Notes: generated by a model not told the origin, from the letters alone. Shown: positions 16,725 through 25,063, counted from the first letter of the stretch. The stretch: DNA of 34,080 bases from an uncultured Prevotella sp. (GCA_937906495.1 CALCVT010000017.1:1-34080); one strand, 5' to 3'. Translations and numbers: made by a program.

Positions 16725-16772
16725 CAAAAAGGGCTTGCAGACTTCTGTTTTGAAACCTGCAAACCCTTTTTG
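16725..16772 (-). terminator. Terminator after rpmH
   Basis: CAAAAAGGGCTTGCAG (16725-16740) pairs with CTGCAAACCCTTTTTG (16757-16772): 16 bp with one G-U in the minus-strand RNA, and a 16-nt loop. On the minus strand the 3' arm runs into CCCTTTTTGC. The element is nearly symmetric and could work in both directions. Confidence 0.8.
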
Positions 16773-16795
16773 TATACTTCTTTGGTCAGAAGCGA

Positions 16796-16954
16796 TTATT
16801 TCTTGCCATGAACTTCGTCAGACACGGTGAGCTTCTTGCGACCCTTAGCACGACGGGCAGCCAATACGCGGCGACCATTAGCCGTCTGCATGCGCTGACG
16901 GAAACCATGCTTGTTGTTTCTCTTTCTGTTGTGAGGTTGGAATGTTCTTTTCAT
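16796..16954 (-). CDS. rpmH: 50S ribosomal protein L34
   Basis: This is a 52-residue, strongly basic protein of the large ribosomal subunit. It starts MKRTFQPHNRKRNNKHGFRQ and continues RMQTANGRRVLAARRAKGRK, the unmistakable L34 sequence, and ends in a short tail SDEVHGKK. The gene is separated from trpS by 246 nt that include its own promoter, and it ends in a strong terminator. It is therefore probably a single-gene transcript with a leader of about 190 nt, unusually long for so small a gene. The common dnaA-rpmH-rnpA neighbourhood of other phyla is not present here. Confidence 0.97.
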   Translation of the reverse strand: MKRTFQPHNRKRNNKHGFRQRMQTANGRRVLAARRAKGRKKLTVSDEVHGKK

Positions 16955-17153
16955 TGTAGTTATGCTGTTTTTTTGTTTTGATATGCATATCAGCGGGGCG
17001 GGAAAAGGTCAGCATTTGGTTTTAGTCGAGCCTCGCGGCTTCGTTTTGCTGTGGGGGATACCTTCTCGCTGCTTGGTCGAAAACCTTTTGATTTGCAAGC
17101 GTTTGCTGCCACTAATCCTGCGGGTGCGCACGTTAGCATAGGATTTCGGGGTG

Positions 17154-17184
17154 CAAAGTTAGAAATTCTTTTTGAAACGCCAAA
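17154..17184 (-). promoter_or_regulatory. rpmH promoter, TTTG-N19-TAACTTTG
   Basis: On the minus strand, TTTG (complement of 17181-17184) lies 19 nt from TAACTTTG (complement of 17154-17161). It sits just past the trpS stop, and transcription would begin near 17147. Confidence 0.75.
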
Positions 17185-17200
17185 GCTTTGGCCTTACATT

Positions 17201-18295
17201 TTACTTTTGTGCAAAGCGTTTTGCCTGTTCGTTGATGAGTTCAGCGTCGTCAAAGTAGTTGATTTTCATTGCACGGCGCACATCGCTCAGAGTGTCAGCG
17301 GCCACGGCACGTGCTTCTTCGCAGCCTTTTCGGAGCATTTCGTATACGGCCGGAATGTCTTTTTCGAATTCTGCACGACGTTCGCGAATGGGGGTAAGTT
17401 CTTCCTGCAGAATGTTGTTGAGGAACTTTTTAACTTTCATGTCGCCCAGACCACCGCGTTGGTAGTGTTCTTTAACCTCATCAAGGTTTTGGTATTCGGG
17501 CCAGTAGAGTCCGAAGTGCTCGGGGCGGCAAAAGGCATCAAGATAGGTAAATACGGTGTTGCCTTCAAGGTGTCCGGGGTCTTCAACGTGGATGTGAAGG
17601 GGGTCGGTATACATCGACATTACCTTCTTCTTCACTTCTTGAGCCGATTCTGCCAGATAGATGCAGTTGCCCAGACTTTTCGACATTTTAGCTTTGCCAT
17701 CGGTTCCCGGGAGTCGGCAGCAAACAGCGTTTTGCGGCAGCAGTATTTGCGGTTCAACGAGTGTATCACCGTAGATGTAGTTAAAACGGCGTACAATTTC
17801 GGTAGCCTGTTCGAGCATAGGCTTCTGATCTTCGCCGGCGGGTACGGTTGTGGCACGGAAGGCGGCAATATCAGCTGCCTGGCTGATGGGGTAGGTAAAG
17901 AAGCCGACCGGAATGCTCGATTCAAAGCCGCGCATGCCGATTTCAGTCTTTACCGTGGGGTTGCGCTGCAAGCGGCTAACCGATACCAGGTCCATAAAGT
18001 AGAACGAGAGTTCGCAGAGCTCAGGTATCTGGCTTTGGATAAAGATGGTTATTTTTTCGGGGTCGAGGCCGGCTGCAAGGTAGTCAAGGGCTACCTCAAT
18101 AACGTTTTGGCGTACCTTTTCGGGGTTTTCGATGTTATCGGTAAGTGCCTGGGCATCGGCAATGAATACAAACATCTTTTTGTAGTCGCCTTCGTTTTGG
18201 AGTTCAACGCGGCGCTTGAGCGATCCTACATAATGTCCGATGTGTAGACGACCGGTAGGACGGTCGCCGGTAAGTATTACAGTTTCTTTTGCCAT
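17201..18295 (-). CDS. trpS: Tryptophanyl-tRNA synthetase
   Basis: This class I aminoacyl-tRNA synthetase charges tRNA-Trp in the cytoplasm. The 364-residue length fits bacterial TrpRS. The HIGH motif is at 18-21 (TGDRPTGRLHIGHYVGS) and KMSKS at 203-207 (GKAKMSKSLGN). The tRNA/Trp pocket motif GEDQKPMLEQATEIVRRFN is intact. The start MAKETVILTGDRPTG matches family members. It is divergent from pflA, with a 166-nt shared control region. The leader contains a hairpin with base arms TAAAATA (18340-18346) and TATTTTA (18373-18379), but no Trp-codon leader peptide was seen. Confidence 0.97.
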   Translation of the reverse strand: MAKETVILTGDRPTGRLHIGHYVGSLKRRVELQNEGDYKKMFVFIADAQALTDNIENPEKVRQNVIEVALDYLAAGLDPEKITIFIQSQIPELCELSFYFMDLVSVSRLQRNPTVKTEIGMRGFESSIPVGFFTYPISQAADIAAFRATTVPAGEDQKPMLEQATEIVRRFNYIYGDTLVEPQILLPQNAVCCRLPGTDGKAKMSKSLGNCIYLAESAQEVKKKVMSMYTDPLHIHVEDPGHLEGNTVFTYLDAFCRPEHFGLYWPEYQNLDEVKEHYQRGGLGDMKVKKFLNNILQEELTPIRERRAEFEKDIPAVYEMLRKGCEEARAVAADTLSDVRRAMKINYFDDAELINEQAKRFAQK

Positions 18296-18403
18296 TATAT
18301 GTAGTGTTTGATTATTCGTTTGTCATGGGGCTCTCATGGTAAAATAGGCGGCTGGATAGCTGCCAACTGCATTATTTTACCCTTAAGTTGTGTTTTTGAA
18401 AGG

Positions 18404-18441
18404 CAAAGATACGCCTTTTTTGTAAGTTTGCCGTACTTTTG
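18404..18441. promoter_or_regulatory. Overlapping divergent promoters for trpS and pflA
   Basis: A -7 box for trpS (TATCTTTG, complement of 18404-18411) and one for pflA (TACTTTTG, 18434-18441) face away from each other, 22 nt apart. Each therefore falls in the other's -33 zone. Neither has a clear TTTG at -33, so the boxes are supported mainly by exact TAnnTTTG matches and position. Confidence 0.5.
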
Positions 18442-18461
18442 CAAGCTAAAACCATTATTCT

Positions 18462-19193
18462 ATGCAAATCCGTGTACACAGTTACGAGTCTATGGGCACC
18501 TTCGACGGGCCGGGACTCCGCTATGTGGTGTTCCTGCAGGGATGCCCGTTCCGTTGTTTGTATTGTGCCAACCCCGATACCATTGATGCTGTGGGTGAGA
18601 GCCGCTTGACCAGCCCTGACTACATCTTGGAGCAGGCGGTGTCGATGAAACCTTTTTTCGGCAAGCGCGGCGGTATAACCTTTTCGGGAGGTGAACCTAC
18701 CATGCAGGCCGAGGCCCTCGTTCCGTTATTCCGCAAGCTGAAGCAGGAGGGACTGCACATTTGCGTTGATACAAATGGTGGAATTTGGAATTCCCATGTC
18801 GAGGAATTGCTAACCCTCGCCGACCTTGTCCTGCTCGATGTAAAGGAAATGGATGCCGAGCGGCATAGAGGGCTTACGGCTCGTTCAAACGAACAAACCT
18901 TGAAGACGGCAGCCTGGCTCGAGAAGCAGCAACACCCCTTTTGGCTACGCTATGTGCTGGTGCCTGGTGTGAGCAATTTTGACGAAGACCTGCATGCTCT
19001 GGGTAACCATTTTAAAGACTACAAGCACATCGAGCGCGTTGAACTTCTGCCTTATCACACGTTGGGGGTACACAAGTACGAGTCGATGGGGCTTGAATAT
19101 CGGTTGGGCCATGTTAAGGAGAATACACCCGAGCAGTTGGCACATGCCGAAGGCCTGCTTCGTTCTTATTTTCCGCAACTGGTAGTTAATTGA
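18462..19193 (+). CDS. pflA: Pyruvate formate-lyase-activating enzyme (radical SAM)
   Basis: This is a 243-residue radical SAM enzyme that installs the glycyl radical on PflB. The [4Fe-4S] cysteines C28, C32 and C35 are in GCPFRCLYCANPDT. The SAM-binding GGE motif is ITFSGGEPTMQ, and DTNGG and LLDVKEMD follow in family order. The early stretch ESMGTFDGPGLRYVVFLQG is typical of PflA and other glycyl-radical activases. The start Met lies a short distance after the TACTTTTG box. PflB is the obvious partner, although it is encoded 13 kb away. The next gene, a LuxR-type regulator, follows after 19 nt and is probably co-transcribed. Confidence 0.96.
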   Translation: MQIRVHSYESMGTFDGPGLRYVVFLQGCPFRCLYCANPDTIDAVGESRLTSPDYILEQAVSMKPFFGKRGGITFSGGEPTMQAEALVPLFRKLKQEGLHICVDTNGGIWNSHVEELLTLADLVLLDVKEMDAERHRGLTARSNEQTLKTAAWLEKQQHPFWLRYVLVPGVSNFDEDLHALGNHFKDYKHIERVELLPYHTLGVHKYESMGLEYRLGHVKENTPEQLAHAEGLLRSYFPQLVVN

Positions 19194-19212
19194 TTCAACG
19201 CTTGCTACTTTT

Positions 19213-19836
19213 ATGATGCCTAAACCTGCCATAGCCATTATTGTTCCCAATACCTTAGCAGGTATCGGGCTTGCCGACATTGTGCATAAGATGATGCCGG
19301 GAGCCGAAACATGTCTGTTCAACCACTTTGCCGAACTGGCTGCCTGCCCTGACGCCGATGCTTTTTTCCATTATTTTGTTTCGTCGCAGGAGTTGCTTGC
19401 CGGTGCTTCTTATTTTTTGCAGCGGCAGCATAAAACCATTGTGCTTACCCATGGCGACGAGAGTGGCCATCTGCCTCAAGGATTTCACACGTTGAATGTG
19501 TTTCAGAGCGAGAGCGAACTGGTGTGCAGCATTTTGTCGCTGGCCAACCGCTCGCACAAGGGGCGTGGTGCCGAGCCCGAGGTGGTGAAGCAGGCACGTG
19601 GTCATTCTGACACTGACGGAAAGCCTATGCCCCGCCTGACCCCCCGTGAGCGCGAGGTGTTGTGCGGGGTGGTCGAGGGACTTATCAATAAAGAAATTGC
19701 TGCCCGCATGGGGGTGAGCGTTGCTACGGTAATTACACATCGCAAAAACCTGACTGAAAAATTGGGCACGCGCAGTGTTTCGGCCCTTACCATATTTGCC
19801 GTTACCCACGGGCTGGTGCGAAGCGAAGAGATTTGA
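19213..19836 (+). CDS. LuxR-type transcriptional regulator with degenerate receiver domain
   Basis: This 207-residue DNA-binding protein has a C-terminal LuxR/FixJ helix-turn-helix at about 141-200 (LTPREREVLCGVVEGLINKE, then SVATVITHRKNLTEKLGTRS), intact in all helices. Residues 1-110 have the size and beta-alpha pattern of a receiver domain, starting AIAIIVPNTLAGIGLADIV. The acidic pair after strand 1 and the phospho-acceptor Asp after strand 3 are absent (IIVPN, HYFVSS). Phosphorylation by a histidine kinase is therefore unlikely, and signalling would be by ligand or protein contact, which is inference. The start is M1 or M2. It is 19 nt after pflA and may control the pyruvate formate-lyase system. 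Confidence 0.85.
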   Translation: MMPKPAIAIIVPNTLAGIGLADIVHKMMPGAETCLFNHFAELAACPDADAFFHYFVSSQELLAGASYFLQRQHKTIVLTHGDESGHLPQGFHTLNVFQSESELVCSILSLANRSHKGRGAEPEVVKQARGHSDTDGKPMPRLTPREREVLCGVVEGLINKEIAARMGVSVATVITHRKNLTEKLGTRSVSALTIFAVTHGLVRSEEI

Positions 19837-19868
19837 GTTGGAAAATACTGCTCACCCGAGAGGCTGAT

Positions 19869-19931
19869 AACACCGGACATCCGTCTGCTCCTTACCTGTT
19901 AAGTGAAAGGGCCGGGCGGATGTCCGGTGTT
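19869..19931 (+). terminator. Inverted repeat or terminator after pflA-LuxR
   Basis: AACACCGGACATCCG (19869-19883) pairs perfectly with CGGATGTCCGGTGTT (19917-19931) across a 33-nt loop, followed by TTGTATG. The U-run is weak, but the 15-bp stem and position after the regulator support a 3' end. Confidence 0.6.
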
Positions 19932-19973
19932 TGTATGTGCTGGTCAGTTAAGTTTGCGGCAGGTGTAAAAATA

Positions 19974-20011
19974 TCTGCACCCGGTGTAAAACGCTGTACA
20001 CCGGGTGCAGA
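19974..20011 (-). terminator. Terminator of the fucose operon
   Basis: TCTGCACCCGGTGT (19974-19987) pairs with ACACCGGGTGCAGA (19998-20011); one more A-T pair closes an 8-nt loop. On the minus strand it is followed by TATTTTTACA. It lies 33 nt past the fucP stop. Confidence 0.8.
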
Positions 20012-20043
20012 ATAAAATGCATTGCAATGATGCCTGGTGGCAA

Positions 20044-21357
20044 TTAGTTTTTGTAGCAGCGCCAGGTGCGCAGACCATAAATGGCAATGACTACAAAACA
20101 GATGAAGGGCAGGCTAAACGATACGTTCACTGCAGGAAGTCCGGCCACAACCTTGAGGTCGATAATTGAGGCCTGGAGCGGGGGAAGCACGCTACCACCC
20201 AAAATGGCCATGATAAGACCGGCAGCACCAAATTTGGCATCATCGCCGAGTCCGTTTAGAGCAATACCATAGATGGTGGGGAACATGAGCGACATGCAGG
20301 CCGATACGGCAACCAGGCAGTAAAGGCCTGTTACGTCTTGCAGGAAGATTACACCCAACGTAAAGCATCCGCCGGCAATAGCCAGCGACATGAGCAACTG
20401 GCCGGCATTGAGATAGCGCAGCAAGAAGGTGCAGACAAAACGGCTGCAGCAAAAGATGACCATAGCCACGATGTTGTACTTTTGAGAGAGTACCTCGGCA
20501 GCCTGTTCGCTCATGCCCTGCTCCATAAAGATGCGTGTGCCGTATTGGATAATAAACGTCCAGCACATAATCTGTACACCCACATAGAAGAATTGGGCAA
20601 TAACGCCCTCGCGATAACGGGCAAGGCCAAAAATGCGGCGCAGGGTAGGTATAAAGTTGATTGACTTTTCCTTTTTTGCGGTTTCGGGCATCTTCATACC
20701 CCAAATTACGAAGAACATGAGCAGAATGACGAGGCCTATAATAAGGTAGGGCCCAATCAGTATCGAAAGGTCGTATTCTTTGATCGTTTCAAATTCTTCG
20801 GCATTGAGGGCAGCACGTCCACTGGTATCGAGCGGATTGAGTTTGGCCTGAATAAAGTTCATGGCTACATACATGCCAAGCAACGAGCCCATAGGGTTGA
20901 ACGACTGGGCCAGGTTGAGGCGGCGTGTGGCCGTTTCGTCAGTTCCCATCGAAAGAATATAGGGATTACACGAGGTTTCAAGAAACGACAGTCCGCAGGT
21001 TAGGATAAAGTAGGCCAAAAGGAAAGGGTAGTACTCGCCGGTCATTTTGGCTGGGAAGAAAAGAAATGCACCTAAAGCATACATGCCCAAACCTAAAAGT
21101 ACACCGGCTTTGTACGAAAAGCGCCGGATGAACATGGCTGCCGGAAAGGCCATGGCAAAGTAGCCTCCATAAAAGGCCACTTGAACCAAAGCACCATCGG
21201 TGGCCGACATGCGGAATATTTTGGAGAAGGCTTTGACCATGGGGTTCGTAATGTCGTTGGCAAAGCCCCACAGTGCGAAGCAAGAGGTGATGAGTATGAA
21301 GGGGACAAGATAGTTTACACCGTCCTTCCAGAGTATGGATTCTTTTTTATTTTCCAT
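20044..21357 (-). CDS. fucP: L-fucose:H+ symporter
   Basis: This 437-residue inner-membrane transporter of the major facilitator superfamily has about 12 hydrophobic helices and imports L-fucose with a proton. The two key acidic residues of the FucP family are present: D35 in FALWGFANDITNP (E. coli D46) and E127 in LSFLETSCNPYI (E. coli E135). The RRLNLAQSFNPMGSLLGM block after helix 5 is also typical. It is the last gene of the fuc operon, 320 nt after fucK, and ends at a strong terminator. Some relatives carry other sugars, but context makes fucose the natural substrate. Confidence 0.94.
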   Translation of the reverse strand: MENKKESILWKDGVNYLVPFILITSCFALWGFANDITNPMVKAFSKIFRMSATDGALVQVAFYGGYFAMAFPAAMFIRRFSYKAGVLLGLGMYALGAFLFFPAKMTGEYYPFLLAYFILTCGLSFLETSCNPYILSMGTDETATRRLNLAQSFNPMGSLLGMYVAMNFIQAKLNPLDTSGRAALNAEEFETIKEYDLSILIGPYLIIGLVILLMFFVIWGMKMPETAKKEKSINFIPTLRRIFGLARYREGVIAQFFYVGVQIMCWTFIIQYGTRIFMEQGMSEQAAEVLSQKYNIVAMVIFCCSRFVCTFLLRYLNAGQLLMSLAIAGGCFTLGVIFLQDVTGLYCLVAVSACMSLMFPTIYGIALNGLGDDAKFGAAGLIMAILGGSVLPPLQASIIDLKVVAGLPAVNVSFSLPFICFVVIAIYGLRTWRCYKN

Positions 21358-21677
21358 GTAATTGGTTAGGGGTTCTTTGAGAAAGGTTATAAAGTGGGTT
21401 GATAAGGTTTATGTTTTTGGGGAGATATGCCGTTTCTACCTGCCGTTGTTGATTTTGTGGTTGTAGGAATTATGTGCAGTTTGAGTTCTGGTTCTGCCAA
21501 AAGCAACTTAGGCTTTTATAGGTATTGGGGGTTGTAAGAATGGCATAGTTGGTTGGCGCAGGTTGTGGCGTAGGTAAGTAAGGCGTAGCCTTTGGCCGTG
21601 CCGGTTGCGCCCGCAGCATTGACGGCACATGATGACGATAGGTTCATGGGCTGCCAGGCAGCGCCTTACTTCTGTTT
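21358..21677. other. 320-nt gap between fucK and fucP
   Basis: No gene or full-consensus promoter was found. Short hairpins are possible, for example AAGGC-GTA-GCCTT near 21577 and GCTGCC-A-GGCAGC near 21651. The gap is long for an intercistronic region, so fucP may have an extra promoter or a long leader. Confidence 0.35.
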
Positions 21678-23078
21678 TTAGTTCGCAGTCTGTGTATTGC
21701 GTACAATTTGGCGTAGTTCGGCTAAGTTGCCAATCTCGCCCTTAGCCATGGCTTGAGTCAGAATGTTGCCCATGCCGGTTGCTTCGACGGGTCCGGCGCT
21801 TACGGGGATGCCCAAAGCCTGTTGTGTAAGTTGGTTGAGCAGGGCATTTTGTGATCCTCCGCCAATAATATGTAATTTTTTAACTGGTTGCGGGAGCATG
21901 GCATTGAGGTGGTTTACAGCTTCGGCATATTTATGTGCCAGCGACTGGAGGGTAGCTCTTACCAGTTCGGCTTTGGATTGGGGGATGCAGAGCCCGTGTT
22001 GGCTACAGTAGTCAATAATGGCCTTTTCCATCGAGAGCGGATTGTTGAAGGCGGGGTCGTCTACCGGGAATATGGTTTCGATTTCTGCCTTTTCGGCAAG
22101 CGGGAGTATGTGGTCGAAACTTTGCTCTTCGCCGCGTTCTTTCCATTCGGCCATGAGACGTTGCATAATCCATAGGCCGGTAATGTTTTGCAAAAAGGTG
22201 ATGCGGTTGCCTACACCACCCTCGTTGGTAAATGCTGCTTGCCGGGCAGCTTCGGTAAGAATGGGCTCTTCGGTTTCAACCCCCAGCAGCGACCAGGTTC
22301 CCGAGCTGAGGAAGGCTACGGGTGATTCGTTTTCATCGGCAGGTACGGCAGCCACTGCGCTGGCTGTATCGTGTGAGCCTACAGCAATCACGTCAACAGT
22401 TCCCAAACCGGTAAGTTCGGCCAGTTCGGGGCGGAGTTTGCCACGGGTAGTTCCGGGCATTACAATTTTTTGAAAGATGTGGCGCGGCAAACCAAAGGTA
22501 TCGATTGTTTCCCACGACCAGTTACGTGTTGTGGCATTGAGCAGTTCTGATGTCGATGCGATGGTATATTCGCTGTTAGCCTCGCCTGTAAGAAAATAGC
22601 TGAAGAGGTCGGGCATGAACAGCAATTTGTCGGCAATGTCAAGTTGAGGGTCGTTCGTAAATTTAAGGCTGAGCAACTGGAAAAGCGTATTGATAGGCAT
22701 CACTTGCGTGCCAGTTTCAGCATAGTGGCTGGTAGCATTGAGCGTTTGGAAGGCTCGTTCGGGCATGCCCTCGGTGCGGCTGTCGCGGTAGCACACCGGA
22801 TTTCCTATAAGGTTGCCTTCGCGGTCAATCAGTCCAAAGTCGACTCCCCAGGTGTCGATACCAATTCCTGCCACCTGCAGGCCGCGTTGTCCAGCTATCT
22901 TTAGTCCGGTAATCATGTCTTCGAAGAGGGCCGGAAAATCCCAGTATGTGTGTTTGCCAAGTTTTACCTGGCGGTTGCCAAATCGGTGGATAACTTCCAT
23001 CTGCAGCTTGCCGTCGCAGAGTGTACCTGCTATAACACGACCGCTGCCTCCGCCAAAATCAATGGCCAGATAGGTCAT
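21678..23078 (-). CDS. fucK: L-fuculokinase of the rhamnulokinase (RhaB) type
   Basis: This 466-residue FGGY-family sugar kinase phosphorylates L-fuculose (or L-rhamnulose) at C1 using ATP. The N-terminal phosphate loop is AIDFGGGSGRVIAG. GIGIDTWGVDFGLID and the catalytic Asp D237 in VGSHDTASAV follow, at the same number as in E. coli RhaB. The late ATP-binding stretch is LHIIGGGSQNALLNQ. By sequence alone it looks like a rhamnulokinase. The gene neighbours (fucI, fucA, fucO, fucP) and the known use of RhaB-like kinases as fuculokinase in Bacteroides point to fuculose. A stem-loop lies between it and fucA. Confidence 0.88.
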   Translation of the reverse strand: MTYLAIDFGGGSGRVIAGTLCDGKLQMEVIHRFGNRQVKLGKHTYWDFPALFEDMITGLKIAGQRGLQVAGIGIDTWGVDFGLIDREGNLIGNPVCYRDSRTEGMPERAFQTLNATSHYAETGTQVMPINTLFQLLSLKFTNDPQLDIADKLLFMPDLFSYFLTGEANSEYTIASTSELLNATTRNWSWETIDTFGLPRHIFQKIVMPGTTRGKLRPELAELTGLGTVDVIAVGSHDTASAVAAVPADENESPVAFLSSGTWSLLGVETEEPILTEAARQAAFTNEGGVGNRITFLQNITGLWIMQRLMAEWKERGEEQSFDHILPLAEKAEIETIFPVDDPAFNNPLSMEKAIIDYCSQHGLCIPQSKAELVRATLQSLAHKYAEAVNHLNAMLPQPVKKLHIIGGGSQNALLNQLTQQALGIPVSAGPVEATGMGNILTQAMAKGEIGNLAELRQIVRNTQTAN

Positions 23079-23114
23079 AGTATTTAGAGTTTGTAGGGGT
23101 TAAAACAAATCAGC

Positions 23115-23185
23115 CCGAAAGGCCCCGGCCTGATGGTATTTTTAGACAGTATAACTGTCAGTATATACCCGACCGGGCCTTTCGG
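23115..23185. repeat. Two-tier stem-loop between fucA and fucK
   Basis: The outer arms CCGAAAGGCCC (23115-23125) and GGGCCTTTCGG (23175-23185) pair perfectly over 11 bp. Inside lies a second hairpin, GACAGT (23145-23150) with ACTGTC (23154-23159). On the minus strand it is followed by GCTGATTTGTTTT. It could partly terminate or process the fuc transcript. Confidence 0.6.
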
Positions 23186-23233
23186 ACTGGATGATGTGGC
23201 GTTGTTAATGCCAACGCCGCTGCTGGCAATGTG

Positions 23234-23869
23234 CTATTGCTTTTTGCCTAAAACGTATACCTCAAGGTCTTCAATCTCCTCGGGAGTGAGCACCGTGTAT
23301 CGGCCTTGTGTCTGAACAATGATGCGGCAGGCCATTTCAAAGAACATGGCACGTTCAAACACCTCGTCGAATGTTTTTCCGCATACAACTTGTCCGTGTT
23401 TCAGCAACAAGGCAGAGTTGTGGTCTTTGAGTGCTTCGATAACAGCCTTGGCCAGTTCGGGAGATCCCGGACGGTAGTAGGGAATAACGGGAATGTCGCT
23501 ACCTACGTGGCAGGGTATCTCAGCTGTTACATTAAAGTTCTTGGGAGTTTCTTCCATGCAGGCTACTGCTGTAGCAAAAGGCGATTGGAAGTGGAGTACA
23601 ACGTCAACGTCAGGACGTTCACGCAGAATGCCTAAGTGAAAACCGCTCTCCATGGAGGGTTTTACACCGTTAAGCACTTCGCCGGTAGCAACATTGCAAA
23701 CCGAAACCTTCTCCTTCTGGAGCGAAGGAACCCACGAGCCGGTGCCCGACACCAAGGCTTCGTCGCCAATGCGCCAGGAAAGGTTTCCGCTGCTGCAAAT
23801 GGTTAATGCTGCATTACCCACGCGGTGTGCTTGTTGCAGGAATTTTTCAATATGTTCGGGAGTAATCAT
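23234..23869 (-). CDS. fucA: L-fuculose-1-phosphate aldolase (class II aldolase/adducin)
   Basis: This 211-residue zinc-dependent aldolase splits L-fuculose-1-phosphate into dihydroxyacetone phosphate and L-lactaldehyde. The phosphate-binding SSGNLSWR (26-33) and SGTGSW (41-46) are present, as are the catalytic E74 (PSMESGFHLG) and metal ligands H93 (VVLHFQSPF) and H158 (LLLKHGQVV). The E. coli enzyme has a third metal His at the second position of an H-x-H pair, where this protein has Q95. Either this is the Bacteroidetes variant or another residue completes the site. The gene is 39 nt after fucO and clearly in the operon. Confidence 0.92.
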   Translation of the reverse strand: MITPEHIEKFLQQAHRVGNAALTICSSGNLSWRIGDEALVSGTGSWVPSLQKEKVSVCNVATGEVLNGVKPSMESGFHLGILRERPDVDVVLHFQSPFATAVACMEETPKNFNVTAEIPCHVGSDIPVIPYYRPGSPELAKAVIEALKDHNSALLLKHGQVVCGKTFDEVFERAMFFEMACRIIVQTQGRYTVLTPEEIEDLEVYVLGKKQ

Positions 23870-23908
23870 TGTTGTAATGGGGTTTGGTTGATGGGTTACA
23901 TGAGGCTC

Positions 23909-25063
23909 TTAAAGCACCTCCTGATAGAGTTTAAGCAGATCGGCCTCTGTTACTTCGCGGGGGTTGCCCGGGGTGCACACATCGGCAGCTGCTGCCTTGG
24001 CTAGTGCAGGCAGGTTTTCGGCTTTGATGCCCAGTTCCGAGAGGTGCTGCGGAATGCCTACACGAATGGAGAGTGCGCGTACGGCATCCACGGCAGCTTT
24101 AGCTGCTTCTTCCAGGCTCATGCCTTCTTTATATACCCCCATGGCGCGTGCTATGGTTGCATATTTTTCGAGGGCTGCCGGTGCATTGTAGGCCATTACG
24201 GTGGGTAGCAGCAAGGCATTGGCTACACCGTGTGGAATGTCGAACATGGCACCTAAGGGGTGGGCCATGCCGTGAACAGCACCGAGGCCTACGTTCGAAA
24301 AGGCCATGCCGGCAATGTATTGTGCCACAGCCATGCCATTGCGGGCCTCAGCGTTTTGAGGTTCGTTGACAGCTGTTTCAAGGTGGCGTGCAATCATTTC
24401 GATGGCTTTGATTTCGAACATGTCGCTCATCTCCCAGGCACCTTTGGTTATGAGGCCTTCGATGGCATGGGTCAGCGCGTCGAGTCCGGTTGCTGCTGTG
24501 AGCGAACGCGGAAGGGTGTACATCAGTTCGGCATCGACAATGGCAATGGCTGGAATGTCGTTGGGGTCGACGCATACCATCTTCTTTTCGTTTTCTTCGT
24601 CAGTAATAACGTAGTTGATGGTTACTTCGGCTGCCGTGCCTGCTGTTGTGGGCAGGGCAATGATGGGTACCGACTTCTTGCGTGTAGGAGCAACGCCCTC
24701 AAGCGATACGACGTCAGAGAATTCGGGGTTGTTTGTAATGATACCAACGGCTTTGGCTGTGTCTATCGACGAGCCACCGCCAATAGCAAGTATAAAGTCG
24801 GCACCTGAGGTGCGGTAGGCCTCTACACCGGCCTTGACATTGCGCACGGTGGGGTTTTGCTTGATGTCGCTGAACACAACATAGGGTATAGATGCGGCTT
24901 CGAGCACATCGAGCACCTTTTGGGTTACTCCAAATTTTATAAGGTCTTTATCGCTGCATACAAATGCTTTGGTCAGTCCGAGGCGCTGAATTTCCTGAGG
25001 CAGAACCTGACGGGCGCCGGGGCCGAAGTGCGAAACTTCGTTTAGAACAAAACGATTAATCAT
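23909..25063 (-). CDS. fucO: Lactaldehyde reductase (iron-containing alcohol dehydrogenase)
   Basis: This 384-residue group III alcohol dehydrogenase reduces L-lactaldehyde to L-1,2-propanediol with NADH, the anaerobic end step of fucose use. The nucleotide-binding GGGSSIDTAK (96-104) is intact. The metal ligands fit E. coli FucO: D195 and H199 in GLDALTHAIE, then H264 and H278 in GAVHGMAHPLGAMFDIPHG. The length equals that of family members. It lies between fucI and fucA; such an embedded fucO supports propanediol as the secreted product in this organism. A few iron ADHs with this signature act on other alcohols, so specificity rests on context. Confidence 0.94.
   Translation of the reverse strand: MINRFVLNEVSHFGPGARQVLPQEIQRLGLTKAFVCSDKDLIKFGVTQKVLDVLEAASIPYVVFSDIKQNPTVRNVKAGVEAYRTSGADFILAIGGGSSIDTAKAVGIITNNPEFSDVVSLEGVAPTRKKSVPIIALPTTAGTAAEVTINYVITDEENEKKMVCVDPNDIPAIAIVDAELMYTLPRSLTAATGLDALTHAIEGLITKGAWEMSDMFEIKAIEMIARHLETAVNEPQNAEARNGMAVAQYIAGMAFSNVGLGAVHGMAHPLGAMFDIPHGVANALLLPTVMAYNAPAALEKYATIARAMGVYKEGMSLEEAAKAAVDAVRALSIRVGIPQHLSELGIKAENLPALAKAAAADVCTPGNPREVTEADLLKLYQEVL

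Noticed and set aside
17051..18247. A 398-codon plus-strand open frame
   Set aside because: It is the antisense shadow of trpS, which has intact HIGH and KMSKS motifs; the plus-strand product resembles nothing and is rich in improbable Phe/Val/His runs.
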